Shown: positions 44,997-55,947, numbered from the stretch's first letter. The stretch is 64,000 bases of DNA from JBGPEQ01 sp050180895 (GCA_050180895.1 JBFXDS010000001.1:310001-374000); one strand, 5' to 3'. Notes: generated by a model not told the origin, from the sequence alone. Numbers and translations: made by a program.

Positions 44997-46547
44997 ATGA
45001 GCCCGAACGACAGCAACCGCGTCGTCATCTTCGACACCACCCTGCGCGACGGCGAGCAGTCGCCCGGCGCCTCCATGAACCTCGACGAGAAGCTGCGCAT
45101 CGCCGCCGTGCTCGAGGAGATGGGCGTCGACGTGATCGAAGCCGGCTTCCCGATCGCCTCCAACGGCGACTTCGAAGCCGTGCGCGAAGTCTCCAAGACC
45201 GTGCGCAACTCCTCGGTCGCCGGCCTGGCGCGGGCCGCCAAGCGCGACATCGACCGCGCCTGGGAAGCGCTCGCCGGCGCTGCTCGGCCGCGCATCCACA
45301 CCTTCATCTCCACCAGCCCGCTGCACATGAAGTTCAAGCTGCAGATGGAGCCGGAGGCGGTGCACCAGGCGGTCATGGACAGCGTCGGCCATGCGCGCAA
45401 GCTGTGCGACGACGTCGAGTGGTCGCCGGAGGACGGCTCGCGCAGCGAGCACGACTTCCTCTGCCGCTGCGTCGAGACCGCGATCAAGGCGGGCGCCCGC
45501 ACGATCAACATCCCGGACACGGTCGGCTATGCGGTGCCGGAGGAGTTCGCCGCTCTCATCGCCATGCTGCGCAACCGCGTGCCCAACATCGACAAGGCGA
45601 TCATCTCCGTCCACTGCCACAACGATCTCGGGCTGGCGGTCGCCAACTCCCTGGCCGCGGTCGGCGCCGGCGCACGGCAGGTCGAATGCACCATCAACGG
45701 GCTGGGCGAGCGGGCCGGCAATGCCGCGCTGGAGGAGATCGTCATGGCGCTGAAGACGCGCCATGACCGTATGCCCTATGCGACCGGCATCAAGACCGAG
45801 GTGATCACCAAGGCGTCGCGCCTGGTCTCCACCATCACCGGCTTTCCGGTGCAGCCGAACAAGGCGATCGTCGGCGCCAACGCCTTCGCCCACGAGTCCG
45901 GCATCCACCAGGACGGCATGCTGAAGCATGCCGGCACCTATGAGATCATGACGCCGGAGTCGGTCGGGCTGGTGCGCTCGACCCTGGTGATGGGCAAGCA
46001 TTCGGGCCGCCATGCCTTCAAGACCAAGCTCAAGGAGCTCGGCTTCGAGCTGGGCGACAACGCCCTCAACGACGCCTTCCGCCGCTTCAAGGATCTGGCG
46101 GACAAGAAGAAGGACATCTTCGACGAGGACATCGTCGCCCTCGTCGACGACGCGGTGGTGCGGGCGAACGACTCCATCAAGTTCGTTTCCCTGCAGGTGG
46201 TCGCGGGATCGAAGGGGCCGCAGAAGGCCGACCTCGAGCTCGAGATCGACGGTGTCTTGCGGGCGACGAGCGCGACCGGCGACGGCCCGGTCGACGCCTG
46301 CTTCAACGCCATCAAGCAGCTGTTCGCCCACGACGCGAGGCTGCAGCTGTTCCAGGTCCACGCGGTAACCGCCGGCACGGATGCGCAAGCGGAAGTGACG
46401 GTGCGCCTGGAGGAAAACGGCAAGACCGTCAACGGCCAGGGCGCCGATACCGATACCCTGGTGGCGTCGTGCAAGGCATATGTCCACGCCTTGAACAAGC
46501 TTTTGACCAAACGACAGAAGACGGCGCCAGCCGCACTGTCGGCTTGA
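44997..46547 (+). CDS. leuA: 2-isopropylmalate synthase
   Basis: A 516-residue enzyme condensing 2-ketoisovalerate with acetyl-CoA, first committed step to leucine. IFDTTLRDGEQSPGASM is at about 11-27, HCHNDLGLAVANSLAAVGAG carries the metal-binding His pair, and the C-terminal LeuA dimer domain for leucine feedback begins near residue 395. It uses keto-acid from the ilv operon 7 kb upstream. Confidence 0.96.
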   Translation: MSPNDSNRVVIFDTTLRDGEQSPGASMNLDEKLRIAAVLEEMGVDVIEAGFPIASNGDFEAVREVSKTVRNSSVAGLARAAKRDIDRAWEALAGAARPRIHTFISTSPLHMKFKLQMEPEAVHQAVMDSVGHARKLCDDVEWSPEDGSRSEHDFLCRCVETAIKAGARTINIPDTVGYAVPEEFAALIAMLRNRVPNIDKAIISVHCHNDLGLAVANSLAAVGAGARQVECTINGLGERAGNAALEEIVMALKTRHDRMPYATGIKTEVITKASRLVSTITGFPVQPNKAIVGANAFAHESGIHQDGMLKHAGTYEIMTPESVGLVRSTLVMGKHSGRHAFKTKLKELGFELGDNALNDAFRRFKDLADKKKDIFDEDIVALVDDAVVRANDSIKFVSLQVVAGSKGPQKADLELEIDGVLRATSATGDGPVDACFNAIKQLFAHDARLQLFQVHAVTAGTDAQAEVTVRLEENGKTVNGQGADTDTLVASCKAYVHALNKLLTKRQKTAPAALSA

Positions 46548-46581
46548 TGGGCGGAACGGGGTCAGCTCATTTGCAGTGTCT

Positions 46582-46606
46582 GGGCCGGATCATGGGGGTC
46601 CGGCCC
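46582..46606. terminator. Hairpin between leuA and mreB
   Basis: GGGCCGGA and TCCGGCCC are exact 8-base arms around nine bases. No U-run follows. It could separate leuA from the mre operon. Confidence 0.4.
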
Positions 46607-46629
46607 GCCTGTAACGGCGGTGCGAGGGT

Positions 46630-47667
46630 ATGTTGAGCAGGCTATTGGGAATTCTATCGGCCGACATGGCCATCGATTTGGGGACGGCCAACACGTTGGT
46701 CTACGTCAAGGGCCGCGGCATCGTGCTGAATGAGCCGTCGGTCGTCGCCATCGCCGAGTACAAGGGCCGCAAGCAGGTGCTGGCCGTGGGCGATGAGGCC
46801 AAGATGATGCTGGGCCGCACGCCCGGCAACATCACCGCCATCCGTCCGTTGCGGGAAGGCGTGATCGCCGACTTCGAGGTCGCGGAAGAGATGATCAAGC
46901 ACTTCATCCGCAAGGTGCACAACCGCCGCAGCTTCGCCAGCCCGATGATGATCATCTGCGTTCCCTCCGGCTCGACCGCCGTGGAGCGCCGCGCCATCCG
47001 GGAATCGGCCGAGAGTGCCGGCGCCCGCAAGGTGTTCCTGATCGAGGAGCCGATGGCGGCGGCGATCGGCGCCGGCCTGCCGGTGACCGAGCCGACCGGC
47101 TCGATGGTCGTGGACATCGGCGGCGGCACCACCGAGGTCGCCGTGCTGTCGCTCGGCGGCATCGTCTATGCGCGCTCGGTCCGGGTCGGTGGCGACAAGA
47201 TGGACGAGGCCATCATCGGCTATATCCGGCGCAACCATAACCTTCTGGTCGGCGAGGGCAGCGCCGAGCGCATCAAGAAGGAGATCGGCTCCGCCTGTCC
47301 GCCGGAAGACGGCGACGGCCGCGTCATGGAGATCAAGGGCCGCGATCTCATGAACGGCGTGCCCAAGGAGCTGGTGATCACCGAGCGGCAGATCGCCGAG
47401 AGCCTAGCCGAGCCCGTGGGCGCCATCATCGAGGCCGTGAAGGTGGCACTGGAGCATACCGCGCCGGAGCTGGCGGCCGACATCGTCGACAAGGGCATCG
47501 TCCTGACCGGCGGCGGCGCGCTGCTCGGCAATCTCGATTTCGTGCTCCGGCACTCGACCGGCCTGCCCGTCTCCATCGCCGACGATCCGCTGTCCTGCGT
47601 CGCGCTCGGCACCGGCCGCTGCCTGGAGGAGATGAAGGTTCTTAAGGATGTATTGATCGATGGCTAG
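46630..47667 (+). CDS. mreB: Rod-shape actin MreB
   Basis: A 345-residue bacterial actin. Phosphate 1 is DLGTANTLVYVKG, phosphate 2 is VVDIGGGTTEVAVLSLGG and the adenosine block is GIVLTGGGALLGNLD. The N-terminal amphipathic MLSRLLGIL binds the membrane. It organises lateral wall synthesis with mreC, mreD, mrdA and rodA, which follow in order. Confidence 0.97.
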   Translation: MLSRLLGILSADMAIDLGTANTLVYVKGRGIVLNEPSVVAIAEYKGRKQVLAVGDEAKMMLGRTPGNITAIRPLREGVIADFEVAEEMIKHFIRKVHNRRSFASPMMIICVPSGSTAVERRAIRESAESAGARKVFLIEEPMAAAIGAGLPVTEPTGSMVVDIGGGTTEVAVLSLGGIVYARSVRVGGDKMDEAIIGYIRRNHNLLVGEGSAERIKKEIGSACPPEDGDGRVMEIKGRDLMNGVPKELVITERQIAESLAEPVGAIIEAVKVALEHTAPELAADIVDKGIVLTGGGALLGNLDFVLRHSTGLPVSIADDPLSCVALGTGRCLEEMKVLKDVLIDG

Positions 47668-47766
47668 ATTAACATCTGGCTTCTTTTAATCGAGTACATA
47701 TTCGAATATTCTAGAGCGTGCATCGATGTCTGGCGGCCATTGGCATCCGCCTGTGGAGTAGCATAG

Positions 47767-48648
47767 GTGAGGCAGCGGGTCGGGTCTCTGGCGTGGTTCG
47801 TTGCGCCGCTCAAGGCGTGGAACCAGCGCATGACTCTGGTATTGCTGGGTGCCGCGGCGATCGCCCTGTTAACCATAGAGAAGACCAATCCGGAGATCGC
47901 CGAGCGCGCCCGCGGCGCGGCCGCCGACGTCATGGCGCCGATCCTCGACCTGCTGTCGCGGCCGTCCGCCTCGGCTGCCCAGGCCATCGACAGCGTCCGC
48001 GAGCTGGCCCGGCTGCGCGAGGAGAACGCCCAGCTGAAGGCCGAGTACGCGCGGCTGCTCCAATGGCAGACGGTCGCCCGCCGCCTCGACTATGAGAACG
48101 ATCAGCTGCGCGGCCTGCTCAAGCTGGCGCCGGATCCCAGGGCGCGCTTCGTGACCGCGCGGGTCGTCGGGGGCAGCGGCGGCGCCTTCGTGCGCAGTAT
48201 CCTTGTGGCGGCGGGCAGCCGCGAGGGCGTGCGCAAGAACCAGGCGGTCATCACCGGCGAGGGGCTCGTGGGGCGCGTGACCGAGGTGGGCGAGCGCGCG
48301 GCGCGCGTCCTGCTGCTGAGCGACATCAACTCGCACATTCCTGTCTTCGTCGAGCGCACGCGCGAGCGCGCGGTGCTGTTCGGCAACAATTCGAACCGCA
48401 TGCAGCTGCGCTACCTTCCGGTCGACAGGGCGGCGATGGTCGGCGACCGCATCGTCACATCCGGCCATGGCGGCACGTTTCCGCCCGGCCTGCCCGTCGG
48501 CATGATCACATCGGTCGAGAACGACGTGGTCCTGCTGCAACCCTTCGTCGATTCCGAGCAAGTGGAGTATGTCCGCCTCGTCGACTACGAGCTCAGCGGA
48601 CTGCTGCTGCCGATGGCCGGCCAGGAACAGCCGAAGGGGCCGCGGTGA
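47767..48648 (+). CDS. mreC: Rod-shape protein MreC
   Basis: A 293-residue protein with one membrane helix (residues 22-38), a coiled coil at about 75-115 (LARLREENAQLKAEYARL) and a beta-barrel periplasmic domain containing GLVGRVTEVGERAARVLLLS. It is a periplasmic scaffold linking MreB to penicillin-binding proteins. The start is GTG at 47767 after an AT-rich 100-base gap that may hold a promoter. Its stop overlaps mreD by 4 bases. Confidence 0.93.
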   Translation: MRQRVGSLAWFVAPLKAWNQRMTLVLLGAAAIALLTIEKTNPEIAERARGAAADVMAPILDLLSRPSASAAQAIDSVRELARLREENAQLKAEYARLLQWQTVARRLDYENDQLRGLLKLAPDPRARFVTARVVGGSGGAFVRSILVAAGSREGVRKNQAVITGEGLVGRVTEVGERAARVLLLSDINSHIPVFVERTRERAVLFGNNSNRMQLRYLPVDRAAMVGDRIVTSGHGGTFPPGLPVGMITSVENDVVLLQPFVDSEQVEYVRLVDYELSGLLLPMAGQEQPKGPR

Positions 48649-49154
48649 CGCAGGCGCTCTGGCAGCGGCTGGACCTGATCGCGCGCAATGTCTCGCCGTT
48701 CGCCTTCACGGTCCTGCTGCTGATCGTCGGGCTGGTGCCGTGGCGGCTGCCCTATCTGCCGCCCATCGGCATATCGCTGATCCTGGTGTCCGTCTACTAT
48801 TGGGCGGTGCACCGCCCGTCCGCCTTGCCGGCGCCGGCCGTGTTCGTCCTCGGCCTGATGGCCGACCTGCTGAGCGGCGGGTTCCTCGGCGTCAACGCGC
48901 TGGTGCTCCTGGCCGCCTATGCCGGCATGGTGGCACTCCGCCGCTGGCTCGTCGGCGCCTCCTTCGCCGTGGTCTGGTGGGGATTCGCCGTGGTTTCGGC
49001 CCTGACTCTCGGGCTGACATGGGCGGTCACCGGGTTCCTCGCCGGCGCTGCCGCGGATGTCACCCCGGGCGTGTCGGGCATGCTGTTCGGCGTCGGCGCC
49101 TATCCGCTTCTCGCGACCTTCTTCGCGCGCGCCCAGCGCACCCTGCTGCGATAG
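48645..49154 (+). CDS. mreD: Rod-shape protein MreD
   Basis: A 169-residue membrane protein with about five helices; VFVLGLMADLLSGGFLGVNA is the conserved MreD block. GTG start overlaps the mreC stop (GTGA), so translation is coupled. Confidence 0.9.
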   Translation: MTQALWQRLDLIARNVSPFAFTVLLLIVGLVPWRLPYLPPIGISLILVSVYYWAVHRPSALPAPAVFVLGLMADLLSGGFLGVNALVLLAAYAGMVALRRWLVGASFAVVWWGFAVVSALTLGLTWAVTGFLAGAAADVTPGVSGMLFGVGAYPLLATFFARAQRTLLR

Positions 49155-49162
49155 GGACCGCC

Positions 49163-51028
49163 GTGAAGGAAGACAAGGCTCGCTCGCTGATCTTCACCCG
49201 CCGCGCGGCCCTGCTCGGCGGCGTCGAGGTGCTTCTGCTCTCGACCCTCGTCGGGCGCATGTACCAGCTGCAGATCGTCGAATCCGAACGCTACGAGGTT
49301 CTTGCCCGGGAGAACCGGATCAACATCCGGCTGCTCGAGCCGTTGCGCGGCCGGATCCTCGACCGCTTCGGCGTTTCCCTGGCGGAGAACGACCAGAACT
49401 ACAGCGTCGAGATCGTCCCCGAGCAGGCGGGCAGCCTTCCTCAGGTGCTGGAGGAGCTGTCGCGGTTCGTTCCGCTGACCGACGCCGACCGCGAGAAGAT
49501 CATCCACGAAGCCGGCAAGAAGCGCGCCTTCGTGCCGATCACCGTCACCGACAACCTGAGCTGGCATCAGGTCGCGGGCATCGAGGTCAACGCGCCCGAC
49601 CTGCCGGGGGTGAGCATCGAGGTGCGGCAGCGCCGCCGCTACACGCAGGGCCGCACCGCAGCGCACATCGTCGGCTATGTCGCGGCGCCGGCGGAGAGCG
49701 ACCTGACCGGCGATCCGATCCTGCAGCTCCCCGGCTTCCGCATCGGCAAGAGCGGGATCGAACGCCAGTATGAGGAGCTGCTGCGCGGCAAGCACGGCAC
49801 GAAGGAGGTCGAAGTCAATGCCGTCGGCCGCGTCATCCGCGACGACCTCAAGCGCGATCCCGAAGAGCCGGGCGCGGATATCGTGCTGTCGATCGACAGC
49901 GACCTGCAGCGCTTCATCCAGCAGCGGCTGGCGAGCGAACTCAGCGCTGCCGCGGTCGTGCTCGACGTGCATAACGGCGACGTTCTGGCGCTCGGTTCGA
50001 CGCCGTCCTACGACCCCAGCATGTTCACCCGCGGCCTGACGGGGCTGGAATGGCAGCAGCTGAGGACCGATCCGTTGCGCCCCCTGGCCAACAAGGCGAC
50101 CGGCGGCGAGTACGCGCCGGGCTCCACCTTCAAGATGGTCGTGGCGCTGGCCGCCCTGCGAGCCGGTGTCGATCCACGCCACGGCGTGTATTGCCCGGGC
50201 GTCTACAGCGTCGGCAACACCCGCTTCCATTGCTGGAGGAAGGGGGGCCACGGTACCGTCAACATGTATGACGGGCTCAAGCATTCCTGTGACGTGTTCT
50301 TCTACGACACGTCCCGGCGCATCGGTATCGATGCCATTGCCGAGATGGCCCGCGAACTCGGTTTCGGCCAGGCGACCGGCATCGACATACCCGGCGAGCG
50401 GCGCGGCCTTATCCCCGACAGCAACTGGAAGCAGGCGACCTTCGGCGAGCCCTGGTACCCTGGCGAGACGCCCTCCGCCGGCATCGGACAGGGCTTCATA
50501 ACGACGACGCCGCTGCAGCTGGCGGTGATGACCGCGCGCATCGCCAGCGGCCAGGCCGTCGTGCCGCATTTCCGTCGCGAGGCTGTCGTCGGCGCCGGCG
50601 ACGCTCCACCGCCGCCGGCTCCGCCGCTGGATATTCCCGAGGCGCATCTCGACGTCGTCCGCGAAGGCATGCGCCGCGTCACCAATGATCGGGGCGGCAC
50701 CGCCTACCGCTCCCGCATCGCCGAGCCGGGCATGGAGATGGCCGGCAAGACCGGCACGGCCCAGGTGCGACGGATTACGCTGAGCGAGCGCCTGACTGGC
50801 GTGAAGAAGAACGAAGACCTGCCGTGGGAGCGGCGCGATCACGCGCTGTTCGTCTGTTACGCGCCGGTGGCCGCGCCGCAGTACGCGCTCTCGGTCGTCG
50901 TCGAGCATGGCGGCGGCGGCTCCGCCGTCGCCGGCCCGATCGCCCACGACATCATGCTGGAGACGCAGCGGCGCAATCCGTCGCGCGCGGTCATCGGCCA
51001 GGAGTTGGCGCTGAAGGAGCCGTCATGA
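49163..51028 (+). CDS. mrdA: Penicillin-binding protein 2
   Basis: A 621-residue elongation-specific transpeptidase. After one membrane helix (residues 14-33), the dimerisation domain carries RGRILDRFGVSLAEN. Active-site motifs are S321-x-x-K324 (PGSTFKMV), S375-C-D and K529-T-G (AGKTGTAQ). It crosslinks lateral peptidoglycan and pairs with RodA. The start is GTG at 49163; the longer frame upstream overlaps mreD. Confidence 0.95.
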   Translation: MKEDKARSLIFTRRAALLGGVEVLLLSTLVGRMYQLQIVESERYEVLARENRINIRLLEPLRGRILDRFGVSLAENDQNYSVEIVPEQAGSLPQVLEELSRFVPLTDADREKIIHEAGKKRAFVPITVTDNLSWHQVAGIEVNAPDLPGVSIEVRQRRRYTQGRTAAHIVGYVAAPAESDLTGDPILQLPGFRIGKSGIERQYEELLRGKHGTKEVEVNAVGRVIRDDLKRDPEEPGADIVLSIDSDLQRFIQQRLASELSAAAVVLDVHNGDVLALGSTPSYDPSMFTRGLTGLEWQQLRTDPLRPLANKATGGEYAPGSTFKMVVALAALRAGVDPRHGVYCPGVYSVGNTRFHCWRKGGHGTVNMYDGLKHSCDVFFYDTSRRIGIDAIAEMARELGFGQATGIDIPGERRGLIPDSNWKQATFGEPWYPGETPSAGIGQGFITTTPLQLAVMTARIASGQAVVPHFRREAVVGAGDAPPPPAPPLDIPEAHLDVVREGMRRVTNDRGGTAYRSRIAEPGMEMAGKTGTAQVRRITLSERLTGVKKNEDLPWERRDHALFVCYAPVAAPQYALSVVVEHGGGGSAVAGPIAHDIMLETQRRNPSRAVIGQELALKEPS

Positions 51029-52185
51029 GGTGGCCCGAGCCGCTGACGACGCTCCGCCGCGCCGAGCTGTCGATCGCCGAGAAGCTCCAGCAGATCACCT
51101 GGACGATGGTGCTTCTCATCTGCGTCGTCGCCGGGGTCGGCTTCGCCATGCTCTACTCGGCCGGCAACGGCAACCTCGAGCCGTGGGCGCTGCGCCAGAT
51201 GGTGCGTTTCGGCATCGGGCTCGCCATCATGGTGATGGTGGCCCTCGTCGACATCCGCGTCTATCTCCGGCATGCCTATTCGGTCTACGCCGTGGCGCTG
51301 CTGCTCCTGGTCTATGTCGACGTGGCCGGCGAGATCGGCATGGGCGCGCAACGCTGGATCGACCTCAAGGTCTTCCAGCTGCAGCCCTCGGAGGTCATGA
51401 AGGTCGCCCTGGTCCTCGCCCTGGCGCGCTATTTCCACCGGCTGAGCACGGACAGCGTCGGCAACCCGCTCGCCCTGTTGGTTCCAACCCTGATGGTCCT
51501 GGCGCCGGTCGGCCTCGTCTTGATGCAGCCGGATCTCGGAACCGCCGTGATGCTGATGCTGGTGGGCGCCGCCATGTTCTGGATCGCCGGGGTGCGGCTG
51601 TGGAAGTTCGTCGTCGTCGGCCTCGCCGGCCTCGGCGCTCTGCCGCTGGCTTGGAGCTTCCTGCACGACTACCAGAAGAACCGGGTCCTGACCTTCCTCG
51701 ATCCGGAGCGGGATCCGCTGGGCACCGGCTACCACATCACCCAGTCGAAGATCGCCTTCGGTTCCGGCGGGCTGTTCGGCAAGGGCTACCTGGAGGGCTC
51801 GCAGGCCCACCTCAACTTCCTCCCGGAGCGGCAGACCGACTTCATCTTCACCATGCTGTCCGAGGAGTTCGGCATGATCGGCGCGGTGCTGCTGCTCGGG
51901 CTCTACACGCTGCTGTTCATCTACGGCTTCGCCATCGCCTTCAACAGCCGCAACCACTTCGGCCGGCTGCTGGCCATCGGGCTGACCGTCAACCTGTTCG
52001 CCTATGTGTTCATCAACATGGCCATGGTGATGGGGCTGGTTCCTGTGGTCGGCATCCCGCTGCCGCTGATCTCCTACGGCGGGACGGCCATGCTGGCGGT
52101 GCTCGTCGGCTTCGGCCTGATGATCTGCGTCTATGTCCACCGCGACCTGAAGATCGGCCAGCGCGGCTTGAGCGACGACAGCTAG
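51025..52185 (+). CDS. rodA: Peptidoglycan polymerase RodA
   Basis: A 386-residue SEDS-family membrane glycosyltransferase with about ten helices. GAQRWIDLKVFQLQPSEVMK, DLGTAVMLMLVG and LPLISYGGTAMLAVLVGFGL are conserved. It polymerises lipid II with PBP2. The start overlaps the mrdA stop (ATGA). The 3' end overlaps a convergent gene by 4 bases. Confidence 0.95.
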   Translation: MRWPEPLTTLRRAELSIAEKLQQITWTMVLLICVVAGVGFAMLYSAGNGNLEPWALRQMVRFGIGLAIMVMVALVDIRVYLRHAYSVYAVALLLLVYVDVAGEIGMGAQRWIDLKVFQLQPSEVMKVALVLALARYFHRLSTDSVGNPLALLVPTLMVLAPVGLVLMQPDLGTAVMLMLVGAAMFWIAGVRLWKFVVVGLAGLGALPLAWSFLHDYQKNRVLTFLDPERDPLGTGYHITQSKIAFGSGGLFGKGYLEGSQAHLNFLPERQTDFIFTMLSEEFGMIGAVLLLGLYTLLFIYGFAIAFNSRNHFGRLLAIGLTVNLFAYVFINMAMVMGLVPVVGIPLPLISYGGTAMLAVLVGFGLMICVYVHRDLKIGQRGLSDDS

Positions 52186-52520
52186 GCGAGGCCCGTCCCG
52201 GCGTCCTCCCGGCCGTACCGCGCGACCTCGGCGTCCATGCGGCCCAGCCACATCAGCCCGTACATGTGGAAATCGCCGATCAGGCTCCACAGCGGATGGG
52301 TGAAGGTGGCGGGCCTGTTGCGCTCGATGAAGAAATGCGCCGCCCAGGCCGGGCCGTAGGCGACGACCGGGCCGAGCAGCAGCAGCCACCAGGCCTGCGT
52401 GGCGAGGGCGGAGGCGACGCAGAGGAGCACCGCGCTGGTGCCGAGGAAATGCAGGGCGCGGGTTGCCGGCTTCCGATGCTGGCTGACGTAGAACGGCCAG
52501 AATTCGCGATAGCTGTTCAT
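52182..52520 (-). CDS. DUF962 / Mpo1-like membrane protein
   Basis: A 112-residue protein with two or three hydrophobic segments. FWPFYVSQHRKPATRALHFL and the HPLWSLIGDFHMYGLMW block match DUF962, which includes the yeast 2-hydroxy fatty-acid dioxygenase Mpo1. Conserved His residues (H15, H24, H75 and H85) could bind iron. It lies 3 bases after the aas-like gene on the same strand, so it may share its transcript and a link to fatty-acid metabolism. Confidence 0.85.
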   Translation of the reverse strand: MNSYREFWPFYVSQHRKPATRALHFLGTSAVLLCVASALATQAWWLLLLGPVVAYGPAWAAHFFIERNRPATFTHPLWSLIGDFHMYGLMWLGRMDAEVARYGREDAGTGLA

Positions 52521-52523
52521 CGT

Positions 52524-55500
52524 CTATTGCGCCGTCCCTTCGACGAGCGTTTGCGCCATCTGCCGGGCACGCCGGAGATCCGCTTTGCCGGTGGCGAGCA
52601 GCGGCAGGCTTTCCACACGATATAGGTTCTGCGCCTTCGGCAACCAGAGGCGCGGCAGCTCGCTCGCCGACAGGGCCTGCCACAGGTCGCCCGGCGCGGC
52701 GCCGTTGCCGGAGGTGTAGAGCGCCACCAGGCGCTCGCCCTTCTGCGCATCGGGCACGGCGGTGACGACGCAGCTCTCGACGCCGGGCAGGCCGGCCAGC
52801 AGCTCCTCGACCTTGGCGTGCGGCACCATTTCGCCGCCGATCTTGCTGAAGCGGGCGAGCCGGTCGGTGATGCGGATGAAGCCGTCGTCGTCGAGGGCGG
52901 CGATGTCGCCGGTGACGTACCAGCCGTCGCGCAGGGCCTCCGCCGTCTTCTCGGGATTGCCGAGATAGCCGAGCATGCGGCCGGGACCCTTGACCAGCAG
53001 CAGACCGGCCTGGTCCGGCGGCAGGGTCTCGCCGCTGTCGAGGTCGACGACCTTGGCGACCACGCCGGGGATGGGGTGCCCGACGGTGCCCGGCTTGTGA
53101 CCGGTCTGCCGCACCGTCCGATGCGCCACGTCCGCGGTGTTGACGGCGATGACCGGTCCCATCTCCGTCGCGCCGTAGCCCTCCATCAGGGTCACACCGA
53201 ACGTCTCCTGGAAGGCGGCGGTGAGCGCGGCCGGCAGGCGCTCGGCGCCGAGCACGGCATGGCGGAGGGTGGCGAGCTGCTGCGGCTCGCAGCCGCGCAG
53301 GTAGCTCTGGCAGAAGGTCGGCGTGCTGATCAGCACCGTGGCGCGATGCGCGGCCGCCAGCTTGCCGATGGTCTTCGCGTCGAGCGGGTTGGCGTGATAG
53401 ACGGCGCCGATGCCGGAGAGCAGCGGCACCCAGAGCGTGCCGGTGAGGCCGAAAGCATGGAAGAACGGTAGCACGCCCAACGCCTTGTCATCCGGCACGA
53501 TCCACAGGACCTGGGCGACCGCCTCGACGTTGGACAGCAGGTTGTGGTGCGACAGCATCACGCCCTTGGGCGTTCCGGTGCTGCCGCTGGAGAAGAGGAC
53601 GGTGGCGAGATCGTCCGGCCGGGCACCGCGCAGGCCGAAGAGGCGCGCGATCAGGGCGCTCGGCAGGAAGTAGCAGGCGACGGCGAGGAGCAGCTTGCGC
53701 GTCGTGGAGACCGTGCCCACGAGATCCTCGACGAACACCATCTCAGGGCGCGCCGGCAGCTTCGCCTTCTCGAGGAAGCGGCGCGAGGTGACGATGGTGC
53801 GGATGCCGCACTGGGCGAGGGCCGACTCCGTAGCCTCGACGCCGGCGGTGAAGTTGAGGTTGACCGGCACCTTGGCGGCGAAGAGGGCGGCGAGGTTGAC
53901 GAGCACGCCGGCGACGGAGGCCGGCAGCATGATTCCGAGCATCTTGTCGGCCGGCCGCTCGCGCTTGAACCACGCGGCGAGGGCGAGGCTGCCGACCAGC
54001 GTGCGCCAATAGCTGAGCTGCGCGCCCGTGGAGTCGGCGATGCATTGTTTGTGCCAGTGGCGCCGGGCGGTCTCGAGGAAGCGGAGGTGCAGCAGGTCGT
54101 CGTCGGCGCGGCGGTGGCGGAAAGCGTCGCTGCCTAGCTCCAGGATCGCTTGGCGCATCTGCCAAGCGGTCGTTGCCGCTGGCATCGGCTTGCCGAAGGA
54201 GACGGTGACCGGCAGGGGCAGGCGCTCCGGCCACTTCCAGATGAAGCGGCCGTCCTTGAAGCTGAAGATGCTGCCCCAGACGCGGTCGAGATGGACGGGG
54301 ATGACCGGCACGTCTATGCCCGCCAGGATCTTCTCGACGCCGCGGCGGAAGGGCAGGGGATTGCCGGTGCGGCTGAGCGCGCCCTCGGCGAAGATGCAGA
54401 CGACGTGGCCGGCCTTCAGCTCCTCCCGCGCCTTTGCCAGTGCCGCGCCGATGAGCTTGGGGTTCTCGCCGATGGGAATGGCGTGCATGCGGCGCAGCAC
54501 CCAATGCAGCCCCGGCATCTCGTAATAGGCGCGGTAGACGAGGAAGCGGATGAAGCGCTGCAGGCAGGCGCCGATCAGCAGCCCGTCGACGAAGGAAACG
54601 TGATTGCAGACGAGGAGCGCCGGGCCGCGCCGCGGCAGGTTCTCGGCGCCGACGATGCGGATATGGTAGATGCTGTGGGTCAGCAACCAGAGCGAGAAGC
54701 GGATGACGAAGTCCGACAGCAGCCACAGCACGTAGACGGTGACGACGAAGGTGACCAAGCCGATGGCCAGCACCATCTCGTCGGCCGTCAGGCCGAGCGC
54801 GTCGCTGAACAGCCACAGCGCGCCGGAGGCTAGCAGCACGCCGAACATGTTGAGGAAGTTGGTGGTGCCGATGAGCCGGCCGCGCTCGGCGGGGGGTGCA
54901 CGCAGCTGCAGGTTGGCATTGAGCGGCACGACGAAGAGGCCGCCGGAGATGCCGAGCAGCACCAGTGCGGCGAGGGCGAGGCCGAAGGAGGGCGGCGACC
55001 AGGCCAACAGCAGCGCGCTGACACCGATGCCGACCGAGCCGATCGGCACGAGGCCGAGCTCGACCTTGTCACCGGAAAGCCGGCCGGCGGCGGCGCTGCC
55101 GATGCCGACGCCGACGGCGATGGCCGCCTGCAGCAGGCCGGCGCGGGCATCGTCGAGGCCGAGCGCCTGCTTGCCGAAGAGGATGACGCCGAGCTGCAGC
55201 AGCGCGCCGAGGAACCAGAAGTAGGTGATGCCGAGCACGGTGAGCCGCAGCGCGCGGTCGCCGGCAATCCGCCCCAGGCCCTTGATCACCTCGCCCCAGG
55301 GGAAGAGGGTGAAGGGCCGGCCGGCGGCGGGCGTCTGGACGCGGCCGATGCCGAGGCTGGCGACCGCGCCCACCGTTGCGATGACGATCAGCAGCAGGGC
55401 GATGAGCTGCACCTGGTCCTGCCACAGGCCGTAGATCGCTGCGCCGCCGGTGGTGCCGAGGATGATGGCGAGGAAGACGCAGAGCTCGTCGAGGCCATTG

Positions 55501-55942
55501 GCGCGCGACAGCTCCTTCTCCGGCAGCAGTTCCGGCAGGATGCCGTAGTGGGCGGGGCTGAAGAACGACGCCTGCAGCGCGGTCAGGAAGATCACCGCCA
55601 GCATGAACTCGAGATTTCCCGAACCGAGCGCGGCGAAAGCGGCGAGCATGACGAGGATCTCGAAGCTCTTGGCGACGATCAACACCGTGCGCTGTTGAAA
55701 GAGTCGGCGACCCAGCCGGCATAGCCGGAGAACAGCAGGTAGGGCAGCACGAACAGCGCGCCGGCGAGGGCGAGGTAGTGCGTGTCGCCGGAGGCGGCGC
55801 CGAGATTCACGGCGATCAGCGAGACGACGATCTTGTAGAGATTGTCGTTGAAGGCGCCGAGGAAGGCGGCGGCGAGCAGCGGCGCGAAGCCGCGGATACG
55901 CAGGAGGCCGGTATAGCTGCCGTGCGGGTTGCTCTCGGCCAT
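52524..55942 (-). pseudogene. aas: Frameshifted acyl-ACP--phospholipid O-acyltransferase (Aas-like)
   Basis: Three fused modules are visible. An LplT-like MFS transporter starts MAESNPHGSYTGLL at 55942. A PlsC acyltransferase has the HX4D motif NHVSFVDGLLIG. A C-terminal AMP-binding ligase has VLFSSGSTGTPKGVMLSHHN and GWYVTGDIAALDDDGF. Together they import and re-acylate lysophospholipids. At about 55690 the first frame reads WVADSFNS and stops at 55679, while the rest continues in another frame from FQQRTVLIVAKSFEIL: one base appears to be missing. This is a real mutation or a sequencing error. The remaining frame has no other damage. Confidence 0.85.
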
Positions 55943-55947
55943 GGCGC

